A program made the translations under genes and the position numbers. Under the pieces are notes generated by a model. The model was not told the DNA's origin. It saw only the letters and a list, made by a program, of their open reading frames with translations, and did no database searches. From Zea mays (taxonomy: Eukaryota > Streptophyta > Magnoliopsida > Poales > Poaceae): DNA of 64,000 nt. Positions 1 to 12,189 of the stretch are shown in pieces (the first letter of the stretch is position 1; the number at the start of each line of letters is the position of its first letter). The DNA lies in NCBI RefSeq assembly GCF_902167145.1, contig NC_050098.1, positions 30,498,501 through 30,562,500 on the forward strand. The letters are read 5' to 3'.

Positions 1-157
1 CTCAAGTTTCTTTTGTTAACTGCTCTTCGAATGTCATTCTCTTTGCAACTTCAGAAGGAAGCCCTTCTTAAGTTAAATCCACAACTTAGACTATCCTTGT
101 TATCTAAGTTTTTCTTATAATTGAATTCAAAGGGCAGGTGGGGGTGGGGTTTTGGGG

Positions 158-3100
158 TTACTTACCAACTCCTTTGGGTAGAAAGTCGGGGAAGCGAGAG
201 CGTAGAAAATCCTCAGTCTCCCATCTGGCTTCTTCTGCTGAATGGTGACTCCACTGAACTTTATACATTCTGATTGACCTTGCCCGAGTTGATCTTTCCT
301 TTTGATCTAATACCTTGACGGGGTACTCTTGGTAGGACAAGTCTGGTTCAATCTCAATGTCCGGTTCCGGTAGCATTTCAGTGGGTAGGCGAACACATTT
401 CCGCAGCTGAGATACATGGAACACATTGTGAACTGCTGACATGTGAGGTGGCAATTCCAATTGGTAGGCCACGGGTCCACAACTTGCTTTGATCTCATAG
501 GGCCCGATGTAGCGAGGAGCTAACTTGCCCTTGATCCCGAATCTCTAGACACCCTTGGTTGGTGATACCTTGAGATAAACATGATCTCCCACCTCAAACT
601 GTAGAGGCTTCCGCCTCTTGTCATGATAGCTCTTTTGCCTGGCCTGAGCAGCTTCTAAGTTCTTGGTAATAACCCTGACCTTTGCCTCTGCCTCAAGTAC
701 CAAGTCTGGCCCAAAAATTTCCCTCTCTCCTGCTTGAGACCAATTCAGTGGGGTCCTACACCTTCTCCCATATAAGGCTTCAAAAGGTGCCATCTTCAGA
801 CTGGACTGATAGTTGTTATTGTAAGAAAACTCTGCCAAAGACAGACACTTGTCCCAATCCTTTCCGTAGTGTAGTGCACAAGCTCGCAACATGTCTTCCA
901 AAATCTGATTCACCCTTTCTGTCTGGCCATCTGTTTGAGGGTGATATGCTGAGCTTCGGATTACTTGGGTCCCAAGTGATTCTTGCAGCTGTTCCCAAAA
1001 GCGTGCCACAAACAGTGCTCCTCTGCCAGATATAATGGTCTTTGGAATACCATGCAATCGCACTATTTGATCAACGTAAATTTCCGCGTACTTCTCTGTC
1101 TTGTGGGTGGTGTGCACTGGCAAGAAATGAGCGGTCTTGGTCAACCTGTCCACGATAACCCAAATGGAATCATGGTGCCTGGAGGTATTGGGCAATCCTA
1201 TGATAAAATCCATGCAAATGTCCTCCCATTTCCAAGATGGTATGGGAAGGGGTTGCAAAGGGCCTGCTGCCTTTAAGTGACTGGCCTTGATTCTCTGGCA
1301 GGTGTCACACTCGGATATGTACTTGGCAATTTCCCTCTTCATTCTGGTCCACCAATATAGAGATCTGAGATCATGGTACATCTTGTTGCTACCAGGGTGC
1401 ATGGAGAATTTGGAAAGGTGAGCTTCATCTAGTATCTTCTTTCTGAGCTCAGGGTCCTTGGGAACAACCAATCGATCTCCAAACCATAGAATTCCCTTGC
1501 TGTCCTGTCGGAAACACTTGTATTTCTCTGCCTTTTGCTTGATCATTTCCTTAATCATTTGAACACCCTTATCCTCAATCTGTGCCCTCACTATTTGCTC
1601 TTGCAATGTGGGTTCCACCGAGATATAACTTAAGTCACCCGAAGAAACAACTTCCAGGTTCAGCTTGCACAACTCATCGCACAGGGTGGTGACTCTTGCA
1701 TCCATGCTCATACAATTGCACTGGGCTTTTCTGCTCAAGGCATCTGCCACAACATTTGCTTTGCCAGGATGGTAATGCACTTCCAAATCATAGTCCTTGA
1801 TTAACTCCAACCATCTCCTTTGCCTCATGTTCAGATCTGCTTGAGTGAAGATGTACTTGAGACTCTTGTGATCAGTGTAGATGTTACAGTGAGCTCCCAT
1901 CAAGTAGTGTCTCCATATCTTAAGAGCATGAACTACAGCTGCCAATTCCAGGTCATGTGTAGGGTAGTTCTGCTCATGGGGCCTGAGTGCTCGGGAAGCA
2001 TAAGCAATGACTCTGTTCTCTTGCATCAAGACACACCCCAATCCTGTACCAGAAGCATCACAATAAACTTCAAATGGCTTGGTGTTGTCAGGTTGAGCCA
2101 GCACTGGGGTTGTCAAATGCTGCCTCAAAGTATGAAAGGCATCTTCACACCTTTGGCCCCAATCATACTTGACTCCTTTCTTCAACAGTTCCGTCATTGG
2201 TTTGGCAATCCTGGAGAAGTCCGGAATAAATCGTCGATAATACCCTGCCAATCCCAGAAAACTTCGAATCTGCCTCACTGTAGTCGGGGGTTTCCAATCC
2301 ATCACCTCTTGTACCTTCTCAGGATCAACTGATATCCCATCCTGAGAAATTGTGTGACCCAAGAATTTGATCTCCTTCAGCTAGAATTCGCATTTAGATA
2401 ACTTAGCATACAACTGATGGTCACGCAGTCTCTGAAGTACAGTATGCAAATGTTTGGTGTGCTCGGCTTCATTCTCGGAATAAACCAGAATATCATCAAT
2501 GAAAACGACCACGAACTTGTCTAACTCTGGCATAAATACTGAGTTCATCAAGTACATGAAATAAGCCGGGGCATTGGTCAGCCCGAAAGACATCACCAAA
2601 AACTCATACAGCCCATATCTGGTTGAGAAGGCCATCTTGGGAATATCACTGGCACGGATCTTGATTTGATGGTAACCTGAGCGAAGGTCTATCTTGGAGA
2701 ATACCTTGGCTCCTACCAACTAATCGAACAGAACATCAATGTGGGGCAGTGGGTATTTGTTCTTGATAGTCACCGCATTGAGAGGGCGGTAGTCAACACA
2801 CATCCTCAAACTGTCATCCTTTTTCTTCACAAATAATGCTGGACATCCCCATGGTGAAGTACTTGGGCGAATAAACCCCTTGTCCAACAACTCTTGCAAT
2901 TGCTTCTTCAATTCTGCCAATTCTGCGGGAGGCATCCTATAGGGTCTCTTGGAGATAGGAGCAGTCCCGGGTTGCAATTCGATAGCGAACTCAATGTCTC
3001 GGTCAGGTGGCATCCATGGTAATTCATCCGGAAAAACATCCGGGTAGTCACGGACCACTGGGATCTTTTCCACTTGGGACTCTATCATAACAAAGGCACA

Positions 3101-4576
3101 AGAACGGGTGCATCCCTGGCCAGGTAAATATAAAACAGTCTCGCCATAAGCAGGGGAATGAATTTCAATGGCCCTGGCTGCAATATCCAATACTGCCTGA
3201 TGCCTGGTCAACCAGTCAGCTCCCAATATAATATCCACTCTATCCAATCCTAAGATGAGAAGGGTGGTTCTAATCACAAGGCTACCAAATTTTATAGGCA
3301 CTTGCCTGTTGATTTGATAAGTGGCAACCCTGCCTCCTGGTGTTGAAATGGTAATGCCCCCATCGGTGTGGTGAAAGGGCAACTGGCACTTGGCACTAAA
3401 TTTGGCACTGATAAAACTATGCGATGCACCAGAATCAAAAAGAATAATAGCAGGATAATTCAAAACTGTAAAGATACCAGTCATGACGGGTGCTCCCTCT
3501 GGAATATCAGCCATGGTGGTGAAGTTTAGCCTGCCTTGCCTCACTTGCACCTTCTGCCTCTTGCCTTGGTTCTGATTGACATTCTGCCCCTGCCTCTGCT
3601 GGTTCCTGGGGCAATTTTTGGCATAATGCCCGGTGTTGCCACATGTGAAACACCTGTTGTCATTTGCCTGATGGTACTGCTGCTGCTGCTGATTGTTCCT
3701 CTGAGCTGGAAACTGGGTGCGGTTGGGTGCCTGCTGCTGCTGCTGCTGTGGTCGGATCACCCATCGCCCTTGCTGCTGCTGTGGTCCCCTGTTCTGAGTG
3801 TCGGACACAATCCTAAAGCGCTGTGGCTGAGCTGAGGGTCCTGCCACAGGGGTCTTCCTCTTCTTCTCTGCCTGTCGAGCTGTAATGCAGTCCTCCTGGG
3901 AGATAGCCATGTTGACCAACTCATTGTAGCTGTTGGCCCTGACGGTGTTGAGACGGTCACGAAGCTTAGTGCTGAGCCCCCTCCTGAACCTGTCTCTCTT
4001 CTTCTCATCCGTGTCTGCGTGATATCCAGCATACTGGCACAAGTCATTAAAAGCCTGGGCATACTGCAACACTGTCCTGTTGCCCTGAGTGAGTGCCAAA
4101 AACTCATTGAGCTTCCGGTCCATAATCCCGGCTGGTATATGGTGCCCCCTGAAAGCTGCCTTGAACTCCCTCCATTCCACCTCTCGATCCTCTGGCTGCA
4201 TGGCAAGAAAATGGTCCCACCAAGTCCTTGCAGGTCCGCGAAGCTGCTGGGTGGCGAACCTGACTTTAGTGACCTCAGAACAAGCTCCATGGAGTAGTGG
4301 GAATTTGGATTCCACCACTCGCAACCACACATCTGCATCCAGTGGATCCTCTGCCCTTGTGAACAATGGTGGCTGGGTGCTGAGGAACTCCTGGTAGGTA
4401 GCTGCTGCGGGGTGACGCTGATGGTCTCCACCACCATAATGCTGAGGTGGTGGCTGACGCTAAGCTAGCTGCCTCAAGATCTCATTCTGCTGAGCCATGA
4501 GCTCCTGCAAAGTGGGAGGTGGTGGAGGCGGTGGAGGAACGCGCTCGTTCTGGCCACGACGCTGCCTCCCGGCCAT
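158..4576 (-). pseudogene. gag-pol polyprotein of Ty3 chromovirus, broken by four in-frame TAG codons
   Basis: One uninterrupted reading frame of 1473 codons with no frameshift, starting at ATG 4576 just inside the leader. It is stopped at 4460-4462, 2720-2722, 2381-2383 and 545-547, all TAG. In order: gag core around codons 75-200; CCHC knuckle [14 protein letters not shown] (CX2CX4HX4C); protease [14 protein letters not shown] with FIDDILVYS; RNase H with [13 protein letters not shown] and the end motif ADALSR; integrase HHCC zinc finger ending [11 protein letters not shown] core; C-terminal chromodomain-like stretch (VQWSHHSAEEARWETEDF). Domain order and spacing are those of full-length chromoviruses, whose polyprotein is made as one product. 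The second integrase catalytic Asp position (1025-1027) reads Gly, so the enzyme would be inactive even without the stops. Confident in identity; the copy cannot make pol. Confidence 0.95.
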
Positions 4577-4881
4577 CTGAAAAACCACATATATACTTAA
4601 CACCATAACTCCAAGTTCAAGGTTTAATTGCGGCGAAAAGAGTCAAAAGCAAAATGATAGACTCCAACTTCAACAAAAGGATTTAAAAAGGCATAAATTT
4701 CTCCTTCCAAATTTAAAACTGATAACAGCATTCATCAAGCATGTTTCCAAAAGAGTTTATCACGGTTACATCATTTGTCTCAAAAAGACTCAACTCTATC
4801 TAGCCTAGTACCCCAAGGGTGCAAAAGCTAAGCTAGCTGCGAGGAGTCCTACCATCCAACTTCTAACTCTGTCCTGAACAT
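4577..4881. other. spacer between leader ORF and gag
   Basis: About 300 bases of A/T-rich, non-coding leader between the leader-ORF stop and the gag ATG. It may carry signals for gag translation; none is recognisable by eye. Confidence 0.4.
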
Positions 4882-5750
4882 CTAGTGAGCAAACGAGGCA
4901 ACACTCGACTCGGGGGAAGGTGGTCTCCCCGAGCCAGCAGTGTCCACACTGGAGGCAGACTCATCTCCTCCCTCGATGTCGACGTCCTCGTTGGCCTCCA
5001 GGTCCTGGATCTCCTGGTGATGCATATCCAGGTGCTCGTTAGCCTCAGCAAGCTGCTGCTGAGTGTTAATCAGTTGATCCTCGAGAACCTCGATGGTGTT
5101 CTCCCTGGTGCCCACTAGTTCCTCCAACTCTTGGATATCAGTGGATAGCTGCTCCACCTGCAAGTCCTTCTCCACCATTTCAGTGGATAAATCAACCACA
5201 AGCTCATCCCTGTTGTCCAAGGTAATATTTGTTGCCTCCAATAGTGCCATCAGATGGGACATCGTCTCACCGCGCATCACTTGCAGACGGTACAGAGCAT
5301 TCATGCACCGTACGGTCAAGTGCGCAGTCTGTCCTGGGTAGATGGCCCAGATATCCTTGGCATGCTCCACCCGATCCTTCCACATTGGGTCGTCCTCCCT
5401 TTCGGCGGGAACAAGCCAATGGGGTGGGTAGCCAGCTCCAAAGGATGGAATCCGCAGAAAGTGGTCAATCCATGCAGAGCAATCGCCTCGATCGTGTCCT
5501 CAGCTCGGTATCCAAAAGACTCGGAGTCCAATGAGCGCCAGCCTGGCTGCAGGGGATGAGGCTCCAAGGTCATCCTCACCCTACAGCGGGGCACTCGGTG
5601 CTTCTCGAACTGCTGCACCGCGTACTGAGGGGGTGTCGTGTATCCGGCCCCCTGAAGTACCTCCCACAAAATGCGGGGAAAGCCCTCTCGTGCAAGCCCG
5701 TCAGTGTGGGACAGTGCATTTCCGTCCTCTGAGGATCCGTGGGAAGTCAT
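4882..5750 (-). pseudogene. extra leader ORF upstream of gag, coiled-coil acidic protein, one frameshift
   Basis: Same strand as gag-pol, between the primer binding site and gag. It opens at ATG 5748-5750 and reads about 115 codons (starting MTSHGSSEDGNALSHTDG). The frame then shifts near 5405, where a single base appears to be missing, and continues to the stop at 4882 in the frame ending SSVASFAH. The C-terminal half is rich in Glu, Leu and Gln with heptad-like spacing (LVVDLSTEMVEKDLQVEQL and onward), a probable coiled coil, followed by an acidic Ser/Asp tail. I recognise the type as a recurrent uncharacterised protein of grass Ty3 elements, not a known enzyme. A role in packaging or in assisting gag is speculation. 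Without the frameshift it would be about 290 residues. Confidence 0.6.
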
Positions 5751-6156
5751 CTGTGTACGGTTAAGCGTAAGTAAAAGAAAAAGAATTATAAAAAGAACAA
5801 GAAAAATAAAACTCAGCCTTTCTCTAGTTAAATAAAAAGGCACTGGGGACCTAGTTGGTTATTATCTTGTTTTTAAGTCCTTACTCAGTTATCCATTTGC
5901 TTAATTAAAAATGCACGCATGCTCGTCCTGAACGACCTCACAACAAGATAAAAGGAACAGGGAAGAACTCCCATCCTGTAAAAGTGGCCTGTAGGGCCTA
6001 ATTACTTAGCCACCTAGCTACCCTTCTATTACCCTAAGGCTTCACGTCCTAGGTCTATCCTGCTCGTCCTACTATCTATCCAACATTGTTTCTATCAAGT
6101 TTTACTTTGGAAAATGATGGTATTCACATTTTATTGATTCCTCTGTGGTGGTACAA

Positions 6157-6168
6157 GCTCCGATACCA
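6157..6168 (-). promoter_or_regulatory. primer binding site (initiator tRNA-Met type)
   Basis: Minus strand TGGTATCGGAGC, two bases inside the LTR end. It matches the plant tRNA-iMet 3' end (TGGTATCAGAGC) at all but one base. Its position fixes the inner LTR border at 6171 and the minus orientation. Confidence 0.88.
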
Positions 6169-6170
6169 GC

Positions 6171-9100
6171 TGTGGCGGAACTGCCCGAATTATTCCAACT
6201 TAAGTGCCTAAGTCCCGCCTCAGAGGCTAGACCACACTTAAATGGGAATAACCCGTCAATCCCTCGGATCTAGTCCGACACGGCCACTGACAGGATCAAG
6301 TACCACAATCTCACTCGATGGTGAGTCACAGAGCAAATACAATAAAGCATAAAACCATGCATAAAAGAGTATTAAATTATTACATCATCAAAGAAGTTTT
6401 GCAAAAGTAGTTGTCATTGTTCGAAGTGCAGTGGAATAAAACTAATGGTAATTAAACAGAGAGATGGGGAAGCCTGTCCCATCACTCCTCATGCTCCTCC
6501 TCAGCCGATGCGGGGTCCCACTCGACAGTCCAACCCGGTGGCAAGATGGACGACCAAGTCACTCCAGCAACCATTTCCTCCAGAGAACCTGTAAAAATTA
6601 TGCCACAAGCAAGGCTGAGTATACTAATACTCAGCTTGACTTACCCGGTGTGAGGAGTCTACTCCTCTACCTCTAGACATGCAGCTGTTTGGCTGTGGGG
6701 TTTGGTTGCCAAATGCACTAGCTGAGTTTCTAAGTCAAGTTTTAACTTTGTCAATTTAAGTGTGACTCTCTTAAGGCTAAAAGTGGACTATCTATTCATA
6801 CATGGTAGCAAGCATTATTAGCAATCAACATCTTATATCAACTCATCATATTTCCACTTGTTACTCAATGCAGTACAATGGATCAAGCAGTCTCATTAGC
6901 TGCGAGAAGCAGACGATTCGAATCGAGTTTTTATCCTTGCAAGGTAAACCTAAACACACGACATGCAGGGGCACTCCGTCCCCACACACATCAACCGTCC
7001 CCATCGATTCCCTGGCAACAGAAAGGGGCTCACCGCCTTGGCGTACAATGCCTCACTGACCCCGACTGCCGTCGTGCAGTGACCGCACTTGTACCCACCA
7101 TAACCGGAATGGGAGACCACGTCTCAGGTCGCATGAGGAGGGCAATCTGCGGGCAGGTTCACTCAGGTACTAGGCTTACCGATTTACCATATTTCTCGGT
7201 ATGTGTTTAGTACATTCAAACGCTTGACACAGGTATCCGCACGTTAATCCTTATTCCATTTTCCCATCTCGTAGACAACCAATCCCCATGGATTGTTGTC
7301 TACCACTAGTATCATAATAGTATGAAGGTGGGTACAACCAAATCCTGATCTCGCGCGAGTGCTAGAAAAATCACTCGTCTTCTACCGAGATCCTAATAAA
7401 GCAACTACTCGACCGATCATACTAGTATTCATCTCAAAAGGATTCCTGAGATCATGCAACTAGGGTTTCAACCAATTCCTACACCTAAGTGCACAATCAA
7501 TCCTACAATCATTAAGTGAAGTAAAATAGCATAATTAACAGGTTATGCATAAAACCGGGGCTTGCCTTCCAAAGCAGTGGCAGGCAGGTCTTCTGGTGCA
7601 GGCTCTGGTGCTGGATCTGGGGCTACCTCCTGAGCAGCTCCTTGCCCCGACACGAGGACATACTCTCCGTCAGCAAGGTTACAGTCTATCGAATGCAATG
7701 AACATGAATGTCATGATGATGTAGGATTTAATAACATTATGCTGAGAAGAAAACTAAGTTAAGGAGTAACTTAGGGTTTCTTGGTCATGCGGGGCTTTTA
7801 GTGGGTTGTGCTTATCACTTTTGAGGTTTGGGTTTTTGTTGAGGGTAAACATAGTGGATTTGTATTGTCTTTATACATTTCAGTGGGCAATTTACAAAGG
7901 TTTTAGGATGACATTAATTTACATTATTCATTTTCCTTTCTTTAATTTCTACTTAGGGTTTCTAGTGTAGGTGTGAACTACGACAGTGGTTTAATATTTT
8001 CCAAAAATTCTGTAAAAATTACAGTGGGTTGCCATTTGCTATTCTAGCATGTTTTAAGAATTTGAGGCTTAAAATATAAAGGCTATGCTTTTAGACAAAA
8101 ATAGCAAGAGTGGTGTAAAATGGGCCACTTACACTACATCTCCTAATTAAGGGTGGGTTCTGCCCTAAAGGTTATTTTTGCTAGCATCTAACAGTAATAA
8201 TAGGCTTCTGTGCCAAAAATCACAGAAAGCTAAGGGGTGGTTATTTAGTTATGATTTTCTAAAGTTTAATGTCAAAAAGGCACTTTCTACTACATTGTTA
8301 TTTGAAAAATGTCAAACAGCAGATTTCATATTTTTCCTAAGTTCTTAATAACAAAACATTAGCTATCCCAAGGGTGGGGGTGTTTTCACCTTGGGGTTAT
8401 TTTTTGTAGGGGTTTTCTAAGTTTCCCTTGTTTTATTAGAATAAAAGGTATCCTACTTATTTTATACTAAAACAGGGTATGATAGATTTTTCCAGTGAAC
8501 TACATTAAATAAGTATCCTAACAAAAATAGGGGTGTCCTCTGGTTCACTATTTAACTCACTTTTTCTATTTTCTTTAACCTTAAACATATTGCAAATAAA
8601 GGAGCAAAAACTAACTTAATGGGGTGGACAGAAAGGTTTAGCATTTTTATTTGGGTTAGTAGGTAGATATAAACTTCTCCAAATTTTTCTAGCCCTAGTC
8701 AAATAGTGCAACTAATTTTTGCCTTATTATTGAGCTTTTGGCCAAAACTATAATTAAATCAGAGCTTTAAAGTTTTCTATAGTACATAGGGGGTTTTATA
8801 TTTTTCTTAAGTGGGTTACATTATTTAGAGTCTGACAAAATTGGTTTGACCAAATTTGGATGAACTAAACAGAAGTTATGAATTTTTGAAGTCTCTGTTC
8901 AAATTAAAAACAGATTTAATAAGAGTTTCCTGGAAAAAACACTTTGCACCGAGGTCCCTGGGTTAAGGCTAAATCAATCTTCGCAGTTCTACCCTTGCGC
9001 CACTATTCCCCTGGGTCGCTGACAGTTCAAAAAGCCCCCTGACCTTTTCTTCCTCTCACCCGCAGTCCTTCCCCCAATGTACACAGTACCTGCGGGAAAG

Positions 9101-10365
9101 AAAAGGGTGGCGCGGCTTACCGGCGGCGAGATAGGTCCGGCGAAGGGCAGGGTTGGCTCGGGGAGGCTCTGGCGGTCACAGCGAGGTGCGGCTTGATGGC
9201 GGGGATGGCCGGAATCGCCCGGTCCACGAACGCAGGCGGGTGTTCTCGTCGGCGGCGAGTATACCGGCCAAACCACAGCGATCTGGTTCAATCCAAGGGC
9301 ACGATGAGCTTCCTGGGGTGACGTATAGGCTATATGTGCAGTGAATCGAGAAATGGCTCAGTGATTTACCCGGTCCACGTACTCCGGCGGGGTTGAGAGC
9401 TCCGGCGGTCGTGGGCTGGCCTCTCCGGCGAGGCAGGCTTCGATTCCTCGCTCGGGGAGCTTCACTGGGGCGTATACACTCGTCTCAGAGGGTTGGATGG
9501 GGCTGGGGAAAGCTGGACTGGCTGGTCTACGACGGCAGTGGCTCGGTGGCCGCGGACACGCCGCGCACGGGCAAACGGCGGTGAACTGAGCTCCGGTGAG
9601 GCTTGAGTGTGCGCGGAAGAGTGTAACCGACGCTCGAGCGGGCTTTATAGGCGCGGGCGCGGGACAGGGCGCCGGCTGGCCATTGGCGCGACGCGGGGCG
9701 CGCGCGGGCGTGCTCTGGCAAGCTCAGGGCGCGTTGAACACGTGGAGCTTACAATCTGCCCGTGTTCCACAGCTCACCCAAGTCGCAAACGTGCGAATCT
9801 TGGCAAAAATCCGGCGCGAGTCTTTTCCTGGCACCTAGGGCTGTCTCTCATCCAGTGGGTGCCTTGGGTGGTATGCCACATTTTTGGTATAGGACATAGG
9901 TGGATTTGATGCCAGCTTCGAGGTGAACACAACTGATCTTTAGTGTAGGTGTGGTTTTTAACTTAGAGAGAGATAGAGAGCTCTAGCTCTCTCTCCACTT
10001 GGAGATTTGAATTGGGGTTTCTCCAGGGGTCTTTTTGCAATATTTCCTTCCCCTAATTGCTGGTTATAAGGTTACTTAAGGTTTGGGTAAATATTACTCA
10101 TGTTTTGCACACTTGCTCACTCTTCTTTCTCTCTTATCTAGGGTTTTGGGAGATAGGGTTTAAGAGAGGTCTAGGGTTCTTCTCCCCTCTTATCCAAGGT
10201 AGTAAGTGTGCAAGGATTAGAGTAATGCTTTTGGTTACTCACAATCCTTGGTTAAAACCCAGTTTCCAAAGCCCTTATACCTTTGCTCCTTAAGTTCTTC
10301 CACATGTGATCATAGTCTTTAGTGCCAAGGTGTGCTCTAGCCATGGTAACACCTAGGGTGTTACA
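6171..10365 (-). repeat. 5' LTR of the chromovirus, 4195 bp
   Basis: Starts TGTAACACCC at 10365 (minus) and ends CCACA at 6171, next to the primer site. A TATA box sits at 9644-9649, so U3 is only about 0.7 kb and R-U5 about 3.4 kb. The part from 8990 to 9840 is G+C and CpG rich and gives many open frames by chance. No convincing gene is seen anywhere in it. Confidence 0.88.
9644..9649 (-). promoter_or_regulatory. TATA box of chromovirus LTR
   Basis: TATAAA on the minus strand inside the CpG-rich part of the LTR, about 720 bases from the outer end. This is the expected pol II start for the genomic RNA. Assigned by motif and position only. Confidence 0.5.
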
Positions 10366-11294
10366 AGCCTTTTCCTTAATCTCACGGATCACTTAGACCC
10401 CGCAAGGACCACCACACACTTAGGTGTCTCTTGCTTCAATTACAAGTCTCTTGAGAATAAGAAGGAAAAAAGAAAAGGCCAAACCAAGCGACAAGAGCAA
10501 CAAAAGAACACAAGACACCCTCTCTCAAGTCCCTAATGGAATTGAGTTGATTTGGAGGCTTGAAGAGGATTTGATCTATTGAATGTGTCTAGGAGTGAAG
10601 TCTTTTGCTCTTGCAATGAATGGGATGTTTGGAATGCTTGGATGAATATGAATGAGGTGGTTGGGGGTATTTATAGCCCCCAACCACTTCCATAGCCGTT
10701 GGTGATGGCTGCTGGTGATGGGCGCACAGGACAGTCCGGTGCGCCACTGGACATCCATTGTGCACTGTCCGGTGCGCGCCATGTCAGCGCAACTGTTAGG
10801 GTTAGGAGCTGGTCAACCGTTGGAGCCTTTGTCGTCTTGCTGCACCGGACAGTCCGGTGCCACACCGAACAGTCCGGTGCCACACCGAACAGTCCGGTGC
10901 CTTCTGACTTCTGCGCTATGACTTCTGCCGCGGTACTGTAGCTCACTATAGCTTTTGCAAAGTCGATCGTTGGCGCAGGGAGTCTTTGCTCTGCTGGCTC
11001 ACCGGACAGTCCGGTGAATTATAGCGGAGCGCGTCTCCATTTTCCCGAGAGTGGCTGGTTTAAGTCTGTACGGTCCTGGTACATCGGACAGTCTGGTGCG
11101 CCATTTTTCAGCACACTCAAGGTTTTGCTCTGGTTTTTGATTGAGTCCCTAACTTGATTTCTTTCTCGGTTTGTGTTGAACCTTATGCACTTGTAATACA
11201 TGAAATCTAGACAAACTAGTTAGTCCACGTGTTTGCGTTGGTCATCAACCACCAAAATTAATTATAGGAAATAGTTAACCCAATTTCCCTTTCA
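10366..11294 (-). repeat. 3' LTR of Sirevirus, truncated by the chromovirus insertion
   Basis: 929 bases matching 18349-19278 of the 5' LTR end to end, ending CTTTCA. Remaining LTR sequence must lie beyond the other end of the chromovirus. Compared with the sister LTR it carries extra tandem palindrome units around 10846-10902 and lacks one unit near 11005. Confidence 0.93.
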
Positions 11295-12189
11295 ATCTCC
11301 CCCTTTTTGGTGATTGATGCCAAAACAAACCAAAGCAAATAACAAGTGTAGAAATATAACTAGTTTGCGATTGAGATGATTGTGCATATGCTACTTGGAA
11401 TTAAACCAATTGAAAGTATTACTAAGAATGAATAAGAGTGAATGGTTTGGCTTTCTTTTATTTGATATTTTGGACCACATTTGCACCACAGGTTTTGTTT
11501 TTGCAAATCTTTTGGAAATCTATTCAAAAAACTTTTGCAAATAGTCAAAGGTATAGAAATATGATTGCAAGAAGCATTTTAGGATTTGAAATTCCTTCCC
11601 CTGTTTCAAATGCTTTTCCTTTGACTAAATAAAAGCTCCCCCTGAATGAAGTTCTCCTCTTAGCTTTCAAGAGGGTTTTGAGATAGATACCAATTTGAAA
11701 TTTTACTTTTACATATCAATTGTAAATTAGATACTAATTGAAAAATACACCAATTGATTTTTACTAATTAAAACTTCATTTCAAATTTTTTTGAAATGGT
11801 GGTGCGGTCCTTTTGCTTTGGGCTTAATATTTTCTCCCCCTTTGGTATTAAGCGCCAAAAACGGAGAACTTGAGAGCCCTTTTGCACTTTTCTCCCCCTT
11901 TGGGGCCTAACAATTTTTCCCAAATGGTAAAGTAAATATGGGTGAAGAGTCATACCATTGAGAGTTGTTGGAGTAACGACAAAGGGTAAATGATACCGTC
12001 AGAGTTGGAGTGGAAGCCTTGTCTTTGCCAAAAAAACTCCATTTCCCTTTCAATCTACGACTTAGTGTAGAAATATACTTGAAAACACATTAGTCATAGT
12101 CTTGGCACAAGAATAATAAGAAATATGTATTTGCACCAAATGAAAGGGATATGATCAAAGGTATATGAAATAGCTATGTGTGCATTGTT
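11295..12189 (-). promoter_or_regulatory. 3' spacer with multiple polypurine tracts
   Basis: No gene. On the minus strand, AAAAAGGGGGAGATTG directly adjoins the 3' LTR (primary polypurine tract, about 11295-11310). Further CAAAGGGGGAGAA copies lie near 11832-11844 and 11889-11901, and a shorter one near 11634. Repeated polypurine tracts between pol and the 3' LTR are a known Sirevirus feature and support the assignment. Confidence 0.75.

Larger units (their letters stand above)
1..10365 (-). mobile_element. Ty3/gypsy chromovirus (Tekay/Del-like), right-hand part
   Basis: The element reads leftwards: 5' LTR 6171-10365, primer binding site 6157-6168, an extra leader ORF 4882-5750, then one gag-pol frame 4576-158. 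Domain order (gag, protease, RT, RNase H, integrase, C-terminal chromodomain-like segment) is that of a Ty3 chromovirus; the very long LTR and chromodomain point to the Tekay/Del clade. The 3' LTR and polypurine tract lie left of base 1. The right end (ACA at 10363-10365) abuts Sirevirus LTR sequence that continues uninterrupted in the sister LTR at 18349, so this element inserted into the Sirevirus and is younger than it. The expected 5-bp target duplicate next to it is AGCCT (10366-10370); its partner is outside the window. Confidence 0.93.

Noticed and set aside
4019..4437. Overlapping frames opposite to or alongside gag
   Set aside because: Shadows of the Ty3 gag frame, which has the zinc knuckle and correct domain order.
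8989..9909. Several open frames of 60-100 codons on both strands
   Set aside because: They fall in the CpG-rich part of the chromovirus LTR, overlap one another and show no domain.
10840..10910. Regularly spaced short palindromes looking like a CRISPR array
   Set aside because: They lie in U3 of Sirevirus LTRs and recur in every such LTR of the window; the genome is a plant and spacers are not unique.
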